A DNA stretch of 64,000 nt from JBEVJK01 sp963791325 (lineage in GTDB: Bacteria; Pseudomonadota; Alphaproteobacteria; Rhizobiales; Rhizobiaceae), in contig CAWBRU010000011.1 in NCBI GenBank assembly GCA_963791325.1, positions 205,163-269,162 of the forward strand, read 5' to 3'. Below, piece after piece: positions 29,283 through 37,811 of the stretch. Made by a program: the position numbers and the translations under genes. The notes under the pieces were generated by a model that saw nothing but the letters and a program-made list of their open reading frames with translations, did no database searches and was not told the DNA's origin. Numbering within the stretch: position 1 is the first letter of the stretch; each line of letters starts with the position of its first letter.

Positions 29283-30161
29283 ATGGTGTTCTCGCATCCT
29301 CGCGCCGCGCTCGTCTGCTGCGGGCTGGCTCTCGCCGCGCTGGCGCCCACGGTCTTGCCGGCGGCAGCTCAGGACGACAAGGTCGTCGCTACCATCAACG
29401 GCAAGCCGATCACCGAGGCCGACCTGACATTGGCCCAGACCGATCTCGATCCCTCCTTTGCCCGACTGCCGGCGGATCAGCGGCGCACGGCCGCCCTTTC
29501 GGCGCTGATCGAGATCCGGCTTTTGAGCGCCGAGGCCGAAGCCAAGGGAATCGACAAGCAGCCGGATTTCCAGCGCCGGATGGAGTTTCTGCGCGAGCGC
29601 GCCTTGCACAGCGCAGCCGTCGACACAGAGGTCGCGGTGAAGGTCACCGACCAGGACGTGCGCGCCCGCTATGACAAGGAAATCGCTGCCGCGCCGCCGG
29701 TCAACGAGGTGCATGCCCGTCACATCCTCGTGAAGACCAAGGAGGAGGCGCAAGACATCATCAAGCAGCTGGACGCGGGCGCCGACTTCCAGAAGCTCGC
29801 CAATGAGCACACCAGCGATCCGAGCGGCAAGACCACCGGCGGCGACCTCGGCTATTTCGGACCGGGGCAGATGGTGCCGGAATTCGACAAGGCGGCATTT
29901 GCCCTGCAGCCCGGCACCTACACCAAGGAGCCGGTGCAGAGCCAGTTCGGCTGGCATGTGATCAAGGTCGAGGACAAGCGCGTGCAGCAGCCGCCGGAGT
30001 TCGACAAGGTCAAGGACCAGTTCCGCTCGCTGGTGCTGCGCGACCGGTACTTCGCGCTGATCAAGTCGCTCAAGGATTCGGCCAAGATCGACATCGCCGA
30101 TCCCGAACTGAAGACCTCGGTCGAGGCGCTGGAGAAACAGCAGCAGCAACCTCAGCAATAG
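29283..30161 (+). CDS. Periplasmic parvulin-type peptidyl-prolyl isomerase (PpiC/SurA-like)
   Basis: This 292-residue protein carries a signal peptide with hydrophobic core AALVCCGLALAALAPTVL and a likely cut after PAAAQ. An N-terminal chaperone region of helices precedes the rotamase domain, which begins VNEVHARHILVKTKEEAQ and continues through GGDLGYFGPGQMVPEFDKA to FGWHVIKVEDKR. It would assist folding of exported proteins in the periplasm. The ATG at 29283 was preferred to an upstream one at 29187 because it gives a normal signal peptide. It is divergent from secA, which fits a secretion-related role. The C-terminus ends in a glutamine-rich tail. Confidence 0.92.
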   Translation: MVFSHPRAALVCCGLALAALAPTVLPAAAQDDKVVATINGKPITEADLTLAQTDLDPSFARLPADQRRTAALSALIEIRLLSAEAEAKGIDKQPDFQRRMEFLRERALHSAAVDTEVAVKVTDQDVRARYDKEIAAAPPVNEVHARHILVKTKEEAQDIIKQLDAGADFQKLANEHTSDPSGKTTGGDLGYFGPGQMVPEFDKAAFALQPGTYTKEPVQSQFGWHVIKVEDKRVQQPPEFDKVKDQFRSLVLRDRYFALIKSLKDSAKIDIADPELKTSVEALEKQQQQPQQ

Positions 30162-30250
30162 GACTGCCGGCGCGGGCCGATGACGGCTTGCATGCCCGGT
30201 GCCGTTCGGGCAAACCGGGCGGGTCCCGCGCAGTAGCCATTGAGAGGCCG

Positions 30251-31492
30251 ATGTCGTCCGCTGTTTCGCCGCTTGCTCCGCGCACCTACCCGGCGATGCC
30301 GGCAATCGACGGGGTGCGCATCGCCACCGCCGAGGCGGGCATCAAATACCGGAACCGCACCGACCTGATGCTGATGGCGTTCGATCCCGGCACTGCCGTG
30401 GCGGGGGTGTTCACCCGTTCGCAATGCCCCTCCGCCCCGGTCGATTTCTGCCGCGCCAATCTCGGCGGCGGCAGTGCCCGGGCGCTGGTCGTCAATTCGG
30501 GCAATGCCAACGCCTTCACCGGCCGCCGCGGCCGGGAAAGCACGGCGCTGACGGCCGCAGCAGCAGCCCTTGCCGTGGGCTGCCGCCCGGAAGAGGTGTT
30601 CCTCGCCTCGACCGGGGTGATCGGCGAGCCGCTCGCTGCCGAGCGCTTCAGCCACCTGCTCGGGGAGATGGCGCAGACGGCATCCCGCGAAGATTGGCAC
30701 GGGGCGGGGCGGGCGATCATGACCACCGACACCTTCCCCAAATTCGCCACCACGACGGCGCGCCTCGGCGAGGCGGAGGTGACGATCAACGGCATCGCCA
30801 AGGGCGCCGGCATGATCGCTCCCGACATGGCCACCATGCTCTCGTTCGTCGCCACCGATGCCCCGATCGGACCGGCGGCGCTGCAGGCGGCGCTGTCGCA
30901 GGCGGTCAAATCGACGTTCAATGCAGTTACCGTCGACAGCGACACCTCGACCAGCGATACCCTGCTCCTGTTCGCCACCGGCGCGGCCGAGCGGCGCGGA
31001 GCGCCGCCGGTCAGCGATCCGGCCGACCCGCGGCTCACGCCGTTTCGCCGTGCGCTCCACCAGGTCCTGCAGCGGCTGGCGCTGCAGGTGGTGCGCGACG
31101 GCGAGGGCGCCCGCAAGCAGATCGAGGTCACCGTCACCGGCGCCAGATCGGCGCGTTCGGCCAAGCGCATCGCGCTGTCGATCGCCAACTCGCCGCTGGT
31201 CAAGACGGCGGTTGCCGGCGAGGACGCCAATTGGGGCCGGGTCGTGATGGCGGTCGGCAAGGCAGGCGAGCCGGCCGACCGCGACCGCCTGTCGGTGTGG
31301 TTCGGCGACATCCGGGTGGCTTGGCAGGGAGAGCGCGATCCCGACTATTCGGAGGCGCACACCTCGGCCTACATGAAAAACGACGAGATCCGCATCGTCG
31401 CCGACCTGGGAATCGGGCGGGGCAAAGCCACGGTGTGGACCTGCGATCTCACCAAGGGGTATGTCGAGATCAACGGCGATTATCGGAGCTGA
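30251..31492 (+). CDS. argJ: Bifunctional glutamate N-acetyltransferase / amino-acid acetyltransferase ArgJ
   Basis: This 413-residue enzyme of arginine biosynthesis transfers acetyl from N-acetylornithine to glutamate. The self-cleavage site is present in KGAGMIAPDMATMLSF, where cleavage before the threonine makes alpha and beta chains and exposes the nucleophile. Other family blocks are LVVNSGNANAFTG and SPLVKTAVAGEDANWGR. The C-terminus ends VEINGDYRS as usual for ArgJ. It is followed by an acetyltransferase gene two bases after the stop and then mutT, an order shared with many Hyphomicrobiales. Confidence 0.97.
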   Translation: MSSAVSPLAPRTYPAMPAIDGVRIATAEAGIKYRNRTDLMLMAFDPGTAVAGVFTRSQCPSAPVDFCRANLGGGSARALVVNSGNANAFTGRRGRESTALTAAAAALAVGCRPEEVFLASTGVIGEPLAAERFSHLLGEMAQTASREDWHGAGRAIMTTDTFPKFATTTARLGEAEVTINGIAKGAGMIAPDMATMLSFVATDAPIGPAALQAALSQAVKSTFNAVTVDSDTSTSDTLLLFATGAAERRGAPPVSDPADPRLTPFRRALHQVLQRLALQVVRDGEGARKQIEVTVTGARSARSAKRIALSIANSPLVKTAVAGEDANWGRVVMAVGKAGEPADRDRLSVWFGDIRVAWQGERDPDYSEAHTSAYMKNDEIRIVADLGIGRGKATVWTCDLTKGYVEINGDYRS

Positions 31493-31494
31493 TC

Positions 31495-32262
31495 TTGGGG
31501 GCTGCCGAGACCGTCGACCTGCCAGCCGTCCGCCGCTTCGAGGCTGCCGGGTTTCGGGCTTGGCCGGCCGCCTCGGTCAGCTATGACGGGACCTGGGTGA
31601 TCCGGGTGACCCCCGATCATCCGAGCCGCCGGCTGAACTCCGTCAACGTGCTTGACCGCCGCGATGTCGCCGATCTCGACCGACGGATCACGTCCGCTGC
31701 AGCGCGCTTCCGGGCGCAGGGCGTGCGCCCGGCTTTCCGGCTGTCGCCGCTCTCCGGGCCGGCGCTCGAAGACCGGCTTGCGACGCTGGGCTGGAAGCCG
31801 CTGGCCGAGACCATCGTCATGCGGCTGCCGCTCGCCGGCGCGCAGGTTGCCGCCGCCGAGCCGGTGCGGAGCGTCGGTTCAGATGCGTTTCTTGCCGCGG
31901 CGCAAAGCGTTGCCGGGTGGGATGATCTCCGCGTGGCGGCAACGGCCGGTCTCGTCAGCCGCATCCAGGCAGATCTCGGCCTGTTCGTCGGCGACGAGGG
32001 AGGCTGTCCGGTGGCGAGCCTGATCTGCGTGCGCGACGGCGACCTCGCCGGCATTTTCGAACTGGCCACCGCGCCCGCGACGCGCGGCCGCGGCCATGCG
32101 CGGCGCCTGCTCACCTCGGCACTCAGCTGGGCGCAAAGACGCGGCGCCCGCCAGGGATGGCTGCAGGTCGAGGCCGACAACTCCGCCGGCTGCCGACTTT
32201 ACGGCTCGCTGGGCTGGACCGCCGTCTATCGCTATCACTACCGGCAAGCGGCGGAGGGCTGA
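31495..32262 (+). CDS. GNAT family N-acetyltransferase
   Basis: This protein of about 255 residues begins at a TTG two bases after argJ. The acetyl-CoA-binding motif is ATAPATRGRGHARRLLTSAL near residue 195, followed by WLQVEADNSAGCRLYGSLGW, the typical C-terminal GNAT strand-helix. The N-terminal half is a degenerate second GNAT-like domain. The substrate is unknown; position between argJ and mutT is conserved in relatives. The start is inferred from frame and spacing, as no ATG is well placed. Confidence 0.85.
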   Translation: MGAAETVDLPAVRRFEAAGFRAWPAASVSYDGTWVIRVTPDHPSRRLNSVNVLDRRDVADLDRRITSAAARFRAQGVRPAFRLSPLSGPALEDRLATLGWKPLAETIVMRLPLAGAQVAAAEPVRSVGSDAFLAAAQSVAGWDDLRVAATAGLVSRIQADLGLFVGDEGGCPVASLICVRDGDLAGIFELATAPATRGRGHARRLLTSALSWAQRRGARQGWLQVEADNSAGCRLYGSLGWTAVYRYHYRQAAEG

Positions 32263-32263
32263 G

Positions 32264-32677
32264 ATGGCCGAGCCTGGCAAGCGCCTGCTGCTGGTCGCCG
32301 CGTGCGCCCTGGTCGATGCCGATGGACGCGTGCTGCTCAGCCAGCGGCCGAAAGGCAAGGCGCTCGAAGGGCTATGGGAGTTCCCCGGCGGCAAGATCGA
32401 GCCCGGCGAGACCCCGGAGGAAACCGTGATCCGCGAGCTGCGCGAGGAGCTTGCGGTGGAGACGGAAGCTCAATGCCTGGCGCCGCTGACCTTCGCCAGT
32501 CACGGCTATGGCGACCGCCACCTGCTGATGCCGCTGTTCATCTGCCGCCGCTTCAAGGGCATCCCCCGCGGCAATGAAGGCCAGGCGTTGAAATGGGTGC
32601 GCGCTGCCCGGCTGCGCGACTATCCGATGCCGCCGGCCGATACGCCGCTGATCCCGATCCTGATGGACCTGCTCTGA
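32264..32677 (+). CDS. mutT: Nudix hydrolase, MutT type (8-oxo-dGTP diphosphatase)
   Basis: This 137-residue Nudix protein has the complete box in GGKIEPGETPEETVIRELRE followed by EL, with the catalytic glutamates of the REXXEE helix. The N-terminal VAACALVDADGRVLLSQRPKGK and the motif GLWEFPGGK are those of MutT, which removes oxidised dGTP from the nucleotide pool. It starts almost directly after the acetyltransferase stop and is probably in the argJ operon. Confidence 0.92.
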   Translation: MAEPGKRLLLVAACALVDADGRVLLSQRPKGKALEGLWEFPGGKIEPGETPEETVIRELREELAVETEAQCLAPLTFASHGYGDRHLLMPLFICRRFKGIPRGNEGQALKWVRAARLRDYPMPPADTPLIPILMDLL

Positions 32678-32783
32678 GCGCCCCGCTGCGGTCGGAAGGC
32701 ATCCCGACCCGTTAAGCAGTCGTTTATTTTCTCGTGACTATTTGAATTGGGGCGGGATGGCATGCGGGCCGGAGAGGCGTGGC

Positions 32784-33101
32784 ATGGATCAGGATGACGA
32801 ATGGCTGCGGCTCTCCACCGAGCGCAGCTCGCGCATGAGCGATGCGGGCTGCAGCCTGCTGCGCGTGGTGCTCCTGTTCGGCTTCGTCGCCGGGGCTTTC
32901 GGCCTCATCCTGGTTCCGGTCGTTGACGAGCAGGCGCGGTCCTACAGCGCCCTGCAGCGCAGCGCCGCCAGTACCGACCCGATGGTGACCGGGCAGATCG
33001 ACCACAGCACGCCGGGGCCGCCCCGGACCGGGGTCCAGGCTGTGCCCGGCGCCTTGAGCTGCGCAACGCCGCAGGCTGCGGCGCATCCCGGCGATTGCTG
33101 A
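32784..33101 (+). CDS. Small single-pass membrane protein upstream of Flp pilin
   Basis: This 105-residue protein starts MDQDDEWLRLSTERSSRM with GGAGAGG in front of the ATG. It has one clear membrane segment, SLLRVVLLFGFVAGAFGLIL, and a C-terminal part rich in Ser, Ala and Pro. I do not recognise a named family. Its position just ahead of a Flp pilin gene suggests a link to pilus or envelope function, but nothing in the sequence proves it. Confidence 0.7.
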   Translation: MDQDDEWLRLSTERSSRMSDAGCSLLRVVLLFGFVAGAFGLILVPVVDEQARSYSALQRSAASTDPMVTGQIDHSTPGPPRTGVQAVPGALSCATPQAAAHPGDC

Positions 33102-33204
33102 ACACGGGTTTTATGCCGTGTTAACAGCCGGCCGGGCATGGTCGCCGCTGTTTCGGTCGGCCGATCTCCCGCTTGACACGAGTTCGCGTATGTTGTTCGA
33201 AACC

Positions 33205-33369
33205 ATGCGTTTCTTGAAGAATACAGCGGCCGCGACCGCGATCGAGTACGGCCTGGTGGCGCTGCTGATCAGCGTGGCGATCATCGTCGGGCTGCTGGCC
33301 ACCCACGCGCAGGTTCAGGCCATGTACCGGCATGTGGTCGAGTCCACCGATGCGGCCGGCATGAATTAG
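33205..33369 (+). CDS. Flp/Fap-type pilin
   Basis: This 54-residue type IVb pilin precursor starts MRFLKNTAAATAIEYGLVAL. The block ATAIEYGLVALLISVAIIVG is the Flp pilin signature, with the conserved Glu-Tyr that follows the prepilin peptidase site. The short C-terminus is normal. An in-frame ATG at 33190 would add five residues. No tad assembly genes are present in the window. Its TAG overlaps the stop codon of the convergent methyltransferase gene. Confidence 0.9.
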   Translation: MRFLKNTAAATAIEYGLVALLISVAIIVGLLATHAQVQAMYRHVVESTDAAGMN

Positions 33370-34241
33370 GACGAACCGCGGCCGCTGCCCAGCACCTTGG
33401 AGAGCGAGACTTCTGCGGAACCGGGTGTCAGCGGCTTCGGCTGGCTTTCGTGCGGGGCCCAGCCCGACATCCAGACGAAGGCGAAGGTCGCCGGCAGGCG
33501 CCCGTCGGGCTCGGCGAAACGCTCGGCATAGATCTCCGCAGCGCGCGCAAACAAGCGCCGCGTTGCCGGACGGCGGGTGCGGCCCTCGAGGGCATTGCCG
33601 ACGCCCATGGCGCGCAAATCCCCCAGCAGCGCGAACATCGACTGGTAGCGGACCTTGACGGTTTCGAGATCGCTGACCGGCAAGGCGAAGCCCGCCCGCT
33701 GCAGCAGCGCGCCGGCATCCCTGACGTCGACCATCGGATGGATATGCGGGCTGGCGCCCCCGGTCAGCTCGAGCTCGGCGGCGAGCAGGCTGGCGCGCAG
33801 CTCTTGCAAGGTCTCGCCCCCCGCCATGGCGGCCAGAAAAAGTCCATCCGGCCGCAGCGCCCGGCGGATCTGAATGAGCGCCCCGGGGATGTCGTTCAAG
33901 TCCTGCAAAGCGAGCAGGGAGACGGCGAGATCGAGGCTTGCCGGCTCAAGCGGCAGCCGTCCGTGCTGCGCAATCCGGCCCGGCGAGTTGTCGAGCAGCC
34001 GTCCGTCGAGCTCGACCCGGATCACCGTCTCGACCTTGCCAGAGGCGGCGAGGGCGGCGGCCGCGGCCTCGGTGCGGCAGAACAGGGTGGCGGCGGTCGG
34101 GAAGCGCCGCTCGACGGTGGCGAGCCGCTCGGCCAGATCGGCGGCGGCCCGCACCATCAGAAAATCGGCGCCGGGGACAGCCCGACGCTCAGCCCTCAGC
34201 TGATGGCGCAAGACGAGTTCGGCATCGAAGATCGGTTCCAC
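33366..34241 (-). CDS. Class I SAM-dependent methyltransferase-fold protein (NDUFAF5/BioC-like)
   Basis: This 291-residue protein begins MEPIFDAELVLRHQLRAERR. The methyltransferase fold is degenerate in the SAM loop but retains SLDLAVSLLALQDLNDIPGAL and RRALRPDGLFLAAMAGGETL, typical of the alphaproteobacterial group related to mitochondrial NDUFAF5. In mitochondria that protein hydroxylates a complex I arginine. It is a neighbour of comF in many alphaproteobacteria, reading away from it as here. The stop overlaps that of the pilin gene by three bases. Confidence 0.87.
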   Translation of the reverse strand: MEPIFDAELVLRHQLRAERRAVPGADFLMVRAAADLAERLATVERRFPTAATLFCRTEAAAAALAASGKVETVIRVELDGRLLDNSPGRIAQHGRLPLEPASLDLAVSLLALQDLNDIPGALIQIRRALRPDGLFLAAMAGGETLQELRASLLAAELELTGGASPHIHPMVDVRDAGALLQRAGFALPVSDLETVKVRYQSMFALLGDLRAMGVGNALEGRTRRPATRRLFARAAEIYAERFAEPDGRLPATFAFVWMSGWAPHESQPKPLTPGSAEVSLSKVLGSGRGSS

Positions 34242-34343
34242 CCGGCGCTACTCCCGGTTGCATTTAGCTTGCCGTTCCAGGCTGCCCTGGTCCATCATAG
34301 AACCCAGGCGTAGCCTACGGTAAAGGGTGCGGAGAGGGGCGAG

Positions 34344-35126
34344 GTGATCGGCGCAGGCGCGGTCAGATCGGCGATGCGCCCGGCGTTGCGGTCGGCCGAG
34401 CGGATGCTGTTCCCGCCGGCATGCGTCGGCTGCACCCGGCGGGTGACCCAGGCGAGTACGCTGTGCGCCGCCTGCTGGAGCGGATTGCTGTTCTTCGAGC
34501 CGCCCTGGTGCGAGATCATGGGCACGCCGTTCAGTCACGAGATGGGCCCGGGCTTCCTGTCGGCCGAGGCGCTGCTCAGGCCGCCCCCGTTCCGCCGGGC
34601 CCGTGCGGCGCTCGCCTATTCCGGCATTGCCAAGCAGATGACGCAACGGCTGAAATATGGGGATCGCACCGAGCTTGCGCCGACGATGGCGCGGTGGATG
34701 GCGCGCGCCGGCCACGAGCTCGTCGCAGATGCCGAGCTGATCGTGCCGGTGCCGCTTCACTGGCGGCGCCTGCTTGCCCGGCGGTTCAACCAGTCGGCCG
34801 AGCTCGCCCGCGGCATCGTCAAGCTCTCCGGCGCGCGCTTTGCCCCCGGCTGTGTCAAGCGGCATCGCCACACCCGCCAGCAGGTCGGGCTCGGCCTCGG
34901 CGAGCGCAACCGCAATGTGCGGGGCGCCTTTCAAGTCACCGCCGGCGGACGGCGGCTGGTCGCCGGCCGGAACGTGCTCATTGTCGACGATGTCTATACG
35001 ACCGGCGCCACGGTGCGGGCGCTCACCCACGCGCTGATTGCCGCCGAAGCCCGAAATGTCGACGTGCTCACCTTCGCTCGGGTGATCCCGGGGGACTTCC
35101 AGCATGCTGAACCCGCCCTTATATAA
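34344..35126 (+). CDS. ComF family protein (phosphoribosyltransferase fold)
   Basis: This 260-residue protein starts at GTG. The N-terminus has a zinc-ribbon-like pair of Cys-x-x-Cys motifs in FPPACVGCTRRV and LCAACWSG. The C-terminal phosphoribosyltransferase domain contains the PRPP motif VLIVDDVYTTGATV. ComF proteins are linked to DNA uptake and recombination, but the biochemical role in alphaproteobacteria is not settled. It precedes grxC by about 30 bases and the genes from here to DUF1178 probably form one unit. Confidence 0.92.
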   Translation: MIGAGAVRSAMRPALRSAERMLFPPACVGCTRRVTQASTLCAACWSGLLFFEPPWCEIMGTPFSHEMGPGFLSAEALLRPPPFRRARAALAYSGIAKQMTQRLKYGDRTELAPTMARWMARAGHELVADAELIVPVPLHWRRLLARRFNQSAELARGIVKLSGARFAPGCVKRHRHTRQQVGLGLGERNRNVRGAFQVTAGGRRLVAGRNVLIVDDVYTTGATVRALTHALIAAEARNVDVLTFARVIPGDFQHAEPALI

Positions 35127-35158
35127 GGTTTGCAACAGGCCAAGAGATCGGTCGCCCA

Positions 35159-35440
35159 ATGGTTGATGTCACCATCTACACGCGCATGATGTGCGGATAT
35201 TGCATGGCCGCCAAGCGCCTCCTCGACAACAAGGGTGTCGCCTATACCGAGCACGACGCCAGCTTCTCGCCCGAATTGCGGCAGGAGATGATCCGGCGCA
35301 GCAACGGCCGCTGGACGTTTCCGCAGATTTTCATCGGCGATATCCATGTCGGCGGATCCGACGATCTTCATGCCCTGGATGCGGCCGGCAAGCTCGATCG
35401 GCTGCTCGGCGGCCAACCGTCAAGTGAGGGACGACCATGA
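35159..35440 (+). CDS. grxC: Glutaredoxin 3
   Basis: This 93-residue dithiol glutaredoxin has the active site CGYC at C12 to C15 in TRMMCGYCMAAKRLL. The glutathione-binding features TFPQIFIGDIHVGGSDDL are present. It would reduce disulfides using glutathione in the cytoplasm. Its stop overlaps the ATG of the nitrilase-family gene. Confidence 0.96.
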   Translation: MVDVTIYTRMMCGYCMAAKRLLDNKGVAYTEHDASFSPELRQEMIRRSNGRWTFPQIFIGDIHVGGSDDLHALDAAGKLDRLLGGQPSSEGRP

Positions 35441-36294
35441 CCATGTTCAAGGCAGCTGCCGTGCAGATGCGCTCCGGCACGGATGTCGAAGAGAACGCCC
35501 GCACCTTCGAGCAAATGGTGCGTACCGCGGCCGCCGCCGGCGCCCGCTATATCCAGACCCCGGAGATGACCAACGCTCTGGTGCGCGACAAGGATGCGCG
35601 CGCCAAGGCATTCCGGCCGGTCGAGGAGGACATCGTCGCGGCCAAGGCGGCCGCCCTGGCGGCCGAGCTCTCGGTCCACATCCATGTTGGCTCCAATGCC
35701 ATCGCGCTGCCCGACGGCAAGCTGGCCAACCGCGCGTTGGTCTATACCGCCGGCGGGGCGCTGGCCGCCACCTACGACAAGATCCACATGTTCGACGTCG
35801 ATCTCGACAACGGCGAAAGCTGGCGCGAATCGGCGGCCTATGAGCCCGGCACGGAGGCGCGGGTGGTCGAGTTGCCGGAAACCAGGCTCGGGCTGGCGAT
35901 CTGCTATGACGTGCGCTTTCCACAGCTGTTCCGCGCACAGGCGCTGGCCGGCGCCCAGGTGTTGACCGCGCCCGCGGCTTTCACGCGGCAGACCGGGGAA
36001 GCCCATTGGCACGTCTTGATGCGGGCCCGTGCGATCGAGAACGGCGCCTGGATGATCGCGGCGGCGCAAGGCGGCGTCCATGAGGATGGCCGCGAGACCT
36101 TCGGCCATTCGATCATCGTCGACCCGTGGGGCCGCGTGGTCGCCGACGCCGGCGATGCCGAGCCCGGCATCATCTATGCCGAGATCGATCCCGCCGCCTC
36201 GGCCGCGGCACGGGCCAAGATCCCCAACCTGAAGAACGCGCGCGACTTCGGCGTCCGGCTGGTCGGGCAAGCGCCGCTGAGAGCCGCATCTTGA
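35437..36294 (+). CDS. Carbon-nitrogen hydrolase family protein (Nit1/Nit2-like amidase)
   Basis: This intact 285-residue nitrilase-superfamily enzyme has its triad at E43 in TPEMTNAL, K115 in YDKIHMFDVD and C156 in AICYDVRFPQLF. These contexts match the Nit group, which hydrolyses deaminated glutathione or omega-amides. The short ATGA overlap with grxC, a glutathione-dependent protein, fits a glutathione-repair role. It is distinct from the carbamoylase of the catabolic island. Confidence 0.93.
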   Translation: MTMFKAAAVQMRSGTDVEENARTFEQMVRTAAAAGARYIQTPEMTNALVRDKDARAKAFRPVEEDIVAAKAAALAAELSVHIHVGSNAIALPDGKLANRALVYTAGGALAATYDKIHMFDVDLDNGESWRESAAYEPGTEARVVELPETRLGLAICYDVRFPQLFRAQALAGAQVLTAPAAFTRQTGEAHWHVLMRARAIENGAWMIAAAQGGVHEDGRETFGHSIIVDPWGRVVADAGDAEPGIIYAEIDPAASAAARAKIPNLKNARDFGVRLVGQAPLRAAS

Positions 36295-36716
36295 TCCGCT
36301 TCTCGCTCGCCTGTGCGGAAGAGCACGAATTCGAAGCCTGGTTCCGCAACAACGCCGACTACGAGACGCAGAAAAAGCGCGGCCTCGTGTCGTGCCCGGT
36401 GTGCGGCTCGGAAACGGTGGACAAGCGTCTGATGGCGCCAGCCGTTTCGACCGGCCGGCGCCAAGAGAGGCTGGCGCTGGCCGTCGATGCCGAGCAGCGC
36501 GCCGCCATGGCCAAGCTCAAGGCCCTGACCGCGAAGCTGCGCGAGAACGCCGACTATGTCGGCGACAAGTTCGCCGAGGAGGCGCGCAAGATTCATTTCG
36601 GCGAGGCCGACCCGCGCGGCATCTACGGCGAGGCGACGGGCGAGGAGGCACGGGCGCTCGCCGAGGACGGCGTCGAATTCATGCCGATGCCGGTGCTGCC
36701 CGACGACCGCAACTAG
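36291..36716 (+). CDS. DUF1178 family protein
   Basis: This 141-residue protein starts at TTG overlapping the upstream TGA. The N-terminus LIRFSLACAEEHEFEAWFRN and the pair CPVCGSETVDKRLMAP form a rubredoxin-like or zinc-ribbon region characteristic of DUF1178. The C-terminal part HFGEADPRGIYGEATGEEA is also conserved in the family. Function is unknown. It is almost always found next to the Nit gene in alphaproteobacteria, as here. Confidence 0.9.
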   Translation: MIRFSLACAEEHEFEAWFRNNADYETQKKRGLVSCPVCGSETVDKRLMAPAVSTGRRQERLALAVDAEQRAAMAKLKALTAKLRENADYVGDKFAEEARKIHFGEADPRGIYGEATGEEARALAEDGVEFMPMPVLPDDRN

Positions 36717-36750
36717 AGCGAATCACCTCATTCTTGGACTCGGTGCTCCC

Positions 36751-36818
36751 CTCTAAGTCTTTGTTTTTTCGCAATTCCGGACGGAGAACCGTTGCCACGT
36801 CTCTCTGGAATTGCTCTA
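36751..36818. repeat. Palindromic intergenic repeat, copy 2
   Basis: This element runs from CTCTAAGTCT to TTGCTCTA, with perfect arms GCAATTCC (36771 to 36778) and GGAATTGC (36807 to 36814). It lies between the convergent DUF1178 and ubiG genes, where the hairpin could serve as a bidirectional transcription end. It matches the copies at 23424 and 39501 in order and in most bases. Confidence 0.8.
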
Positions 36819-36834
36819 CACTCCAGGGGCCCGG

Positions 36835-37626
36835 TCAAGTCCCGGCGGCGGCAGCGACGCCTTGCGGATTTGCGGCATGGGTAACGGCACGCTCGGCCAG
36901 CACCATGTAATTGACGTCCATGTCCTTGGATCGGTGCCAACGGTCGGCGAGCGGATTGTAGACCACGCCGGTACGGTCGATGATCGTCAATCCGGCAGCA
37001 CTGAGCGCCGTCTCGAGCTCTTCCGGGCGCACCAGGCGGCCATATTTGTGGGTGCCCCGCGGCAGCCAGCGCAGCACATATTCGGCGCCGATGATGGCCA
37101 GCCCGAGCGCCTTCAGCGTGCGGTTGATGGTGGCCACGAACATGATGCCGCCGGGCTTCACCATCTCCGCGCATTTGCCCAGGAACAGGCCGACATCGGC
37201 GACGTGCTCGACCACTTCCATGTTGAGGATGACGTCGAACGTCTCGCCCTGCTCGGCGAGGGTCTCGGCCGTGGTGGCGCGGTAGTCGATGCTGAGCCCG
37301 CCCTCGGCGGCGTGCAGCTTCGCCACCTCGATATTGTTGGCCGACGCATCGGCGCCGACGACCAGCGCGCCCAGCCGCGCCATCGGCTCGCAGAGCAGGC
37401 CGCCGCCGCAGCCGATGTCGAGGATGCGCAAGCCTTCGAAAGGGCGCGCCACGCGCGGATCGCGGCCGAAGCGTGCGGCGATCTGGTCGCGAATATAGGC
37501 CAGCCGCACCGGATTGAACTTGTGGAGGGGACGGAATTTCCCGTTCGGATTCCACCACTCCTGGGCGAGCGCCGAGAAATGCTCGACCTCGCGCAGATCC
37601 ACAGTGGTGTTGCGCAGTTCTGGCAT
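36835..37626 (-). CDS. ubiG: Ubiquinone biosynthesis O-methyltransferase UbiG
   Basis: This 263-residue methyltransferase performs both O-methylations of ubiquinone synthesis. The SAM loop is ILDIGCGGGLLCEPMARLGA; the block FDVILNMEVVEHVADVGLFL and the downstream KYGRLVRPEEL region are UbiG-specific, as is the N-terminal HFSALAQEWWNPNGKF. It is divergent from the ABC transporter genes by about 185 bases. Confidence 0.97.
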   Translation of the reverse strand: MPELRNTTVDLREVEHFSALAQEWWNPNGKFRPLHKFNPVRLAYIRDQIAARFGRDPRVARPFEGLRILDIGCGGGLLCEPMARLGALVVGADASANNIEVAKLHAAEGGLSIDYRATTAETLAEQGETFDVILNMEVVEHVADVGLFLGKCAEMVKPGGIMFVATINRTLKALGLAIIGAEYVLRWLPRGTHKYGRLVRPEELETALSAAGLTIIDRTGVVYNPLADRWHRSKDMDVNYMVLAERAVTHAANPQGVAAAAGT

Positions 37627-37811
37627 GAATGGTCTCCTTCGGAAGGCAGGAAGTCGGGCCCAGGCAAGCGAAAGTCAAGCCGGAGCCTTCGCGCTGGCCC
37701 GGAAGCGGCGCAAAAACCCGCTCGCTGTTGCCGCCTGATGTGCTATTGGCGCGGGGCAGCCATCTCCTCGCCGTCTTCATCGCCACCACTGACCGATTTC
37801 AACGCCCTGCC

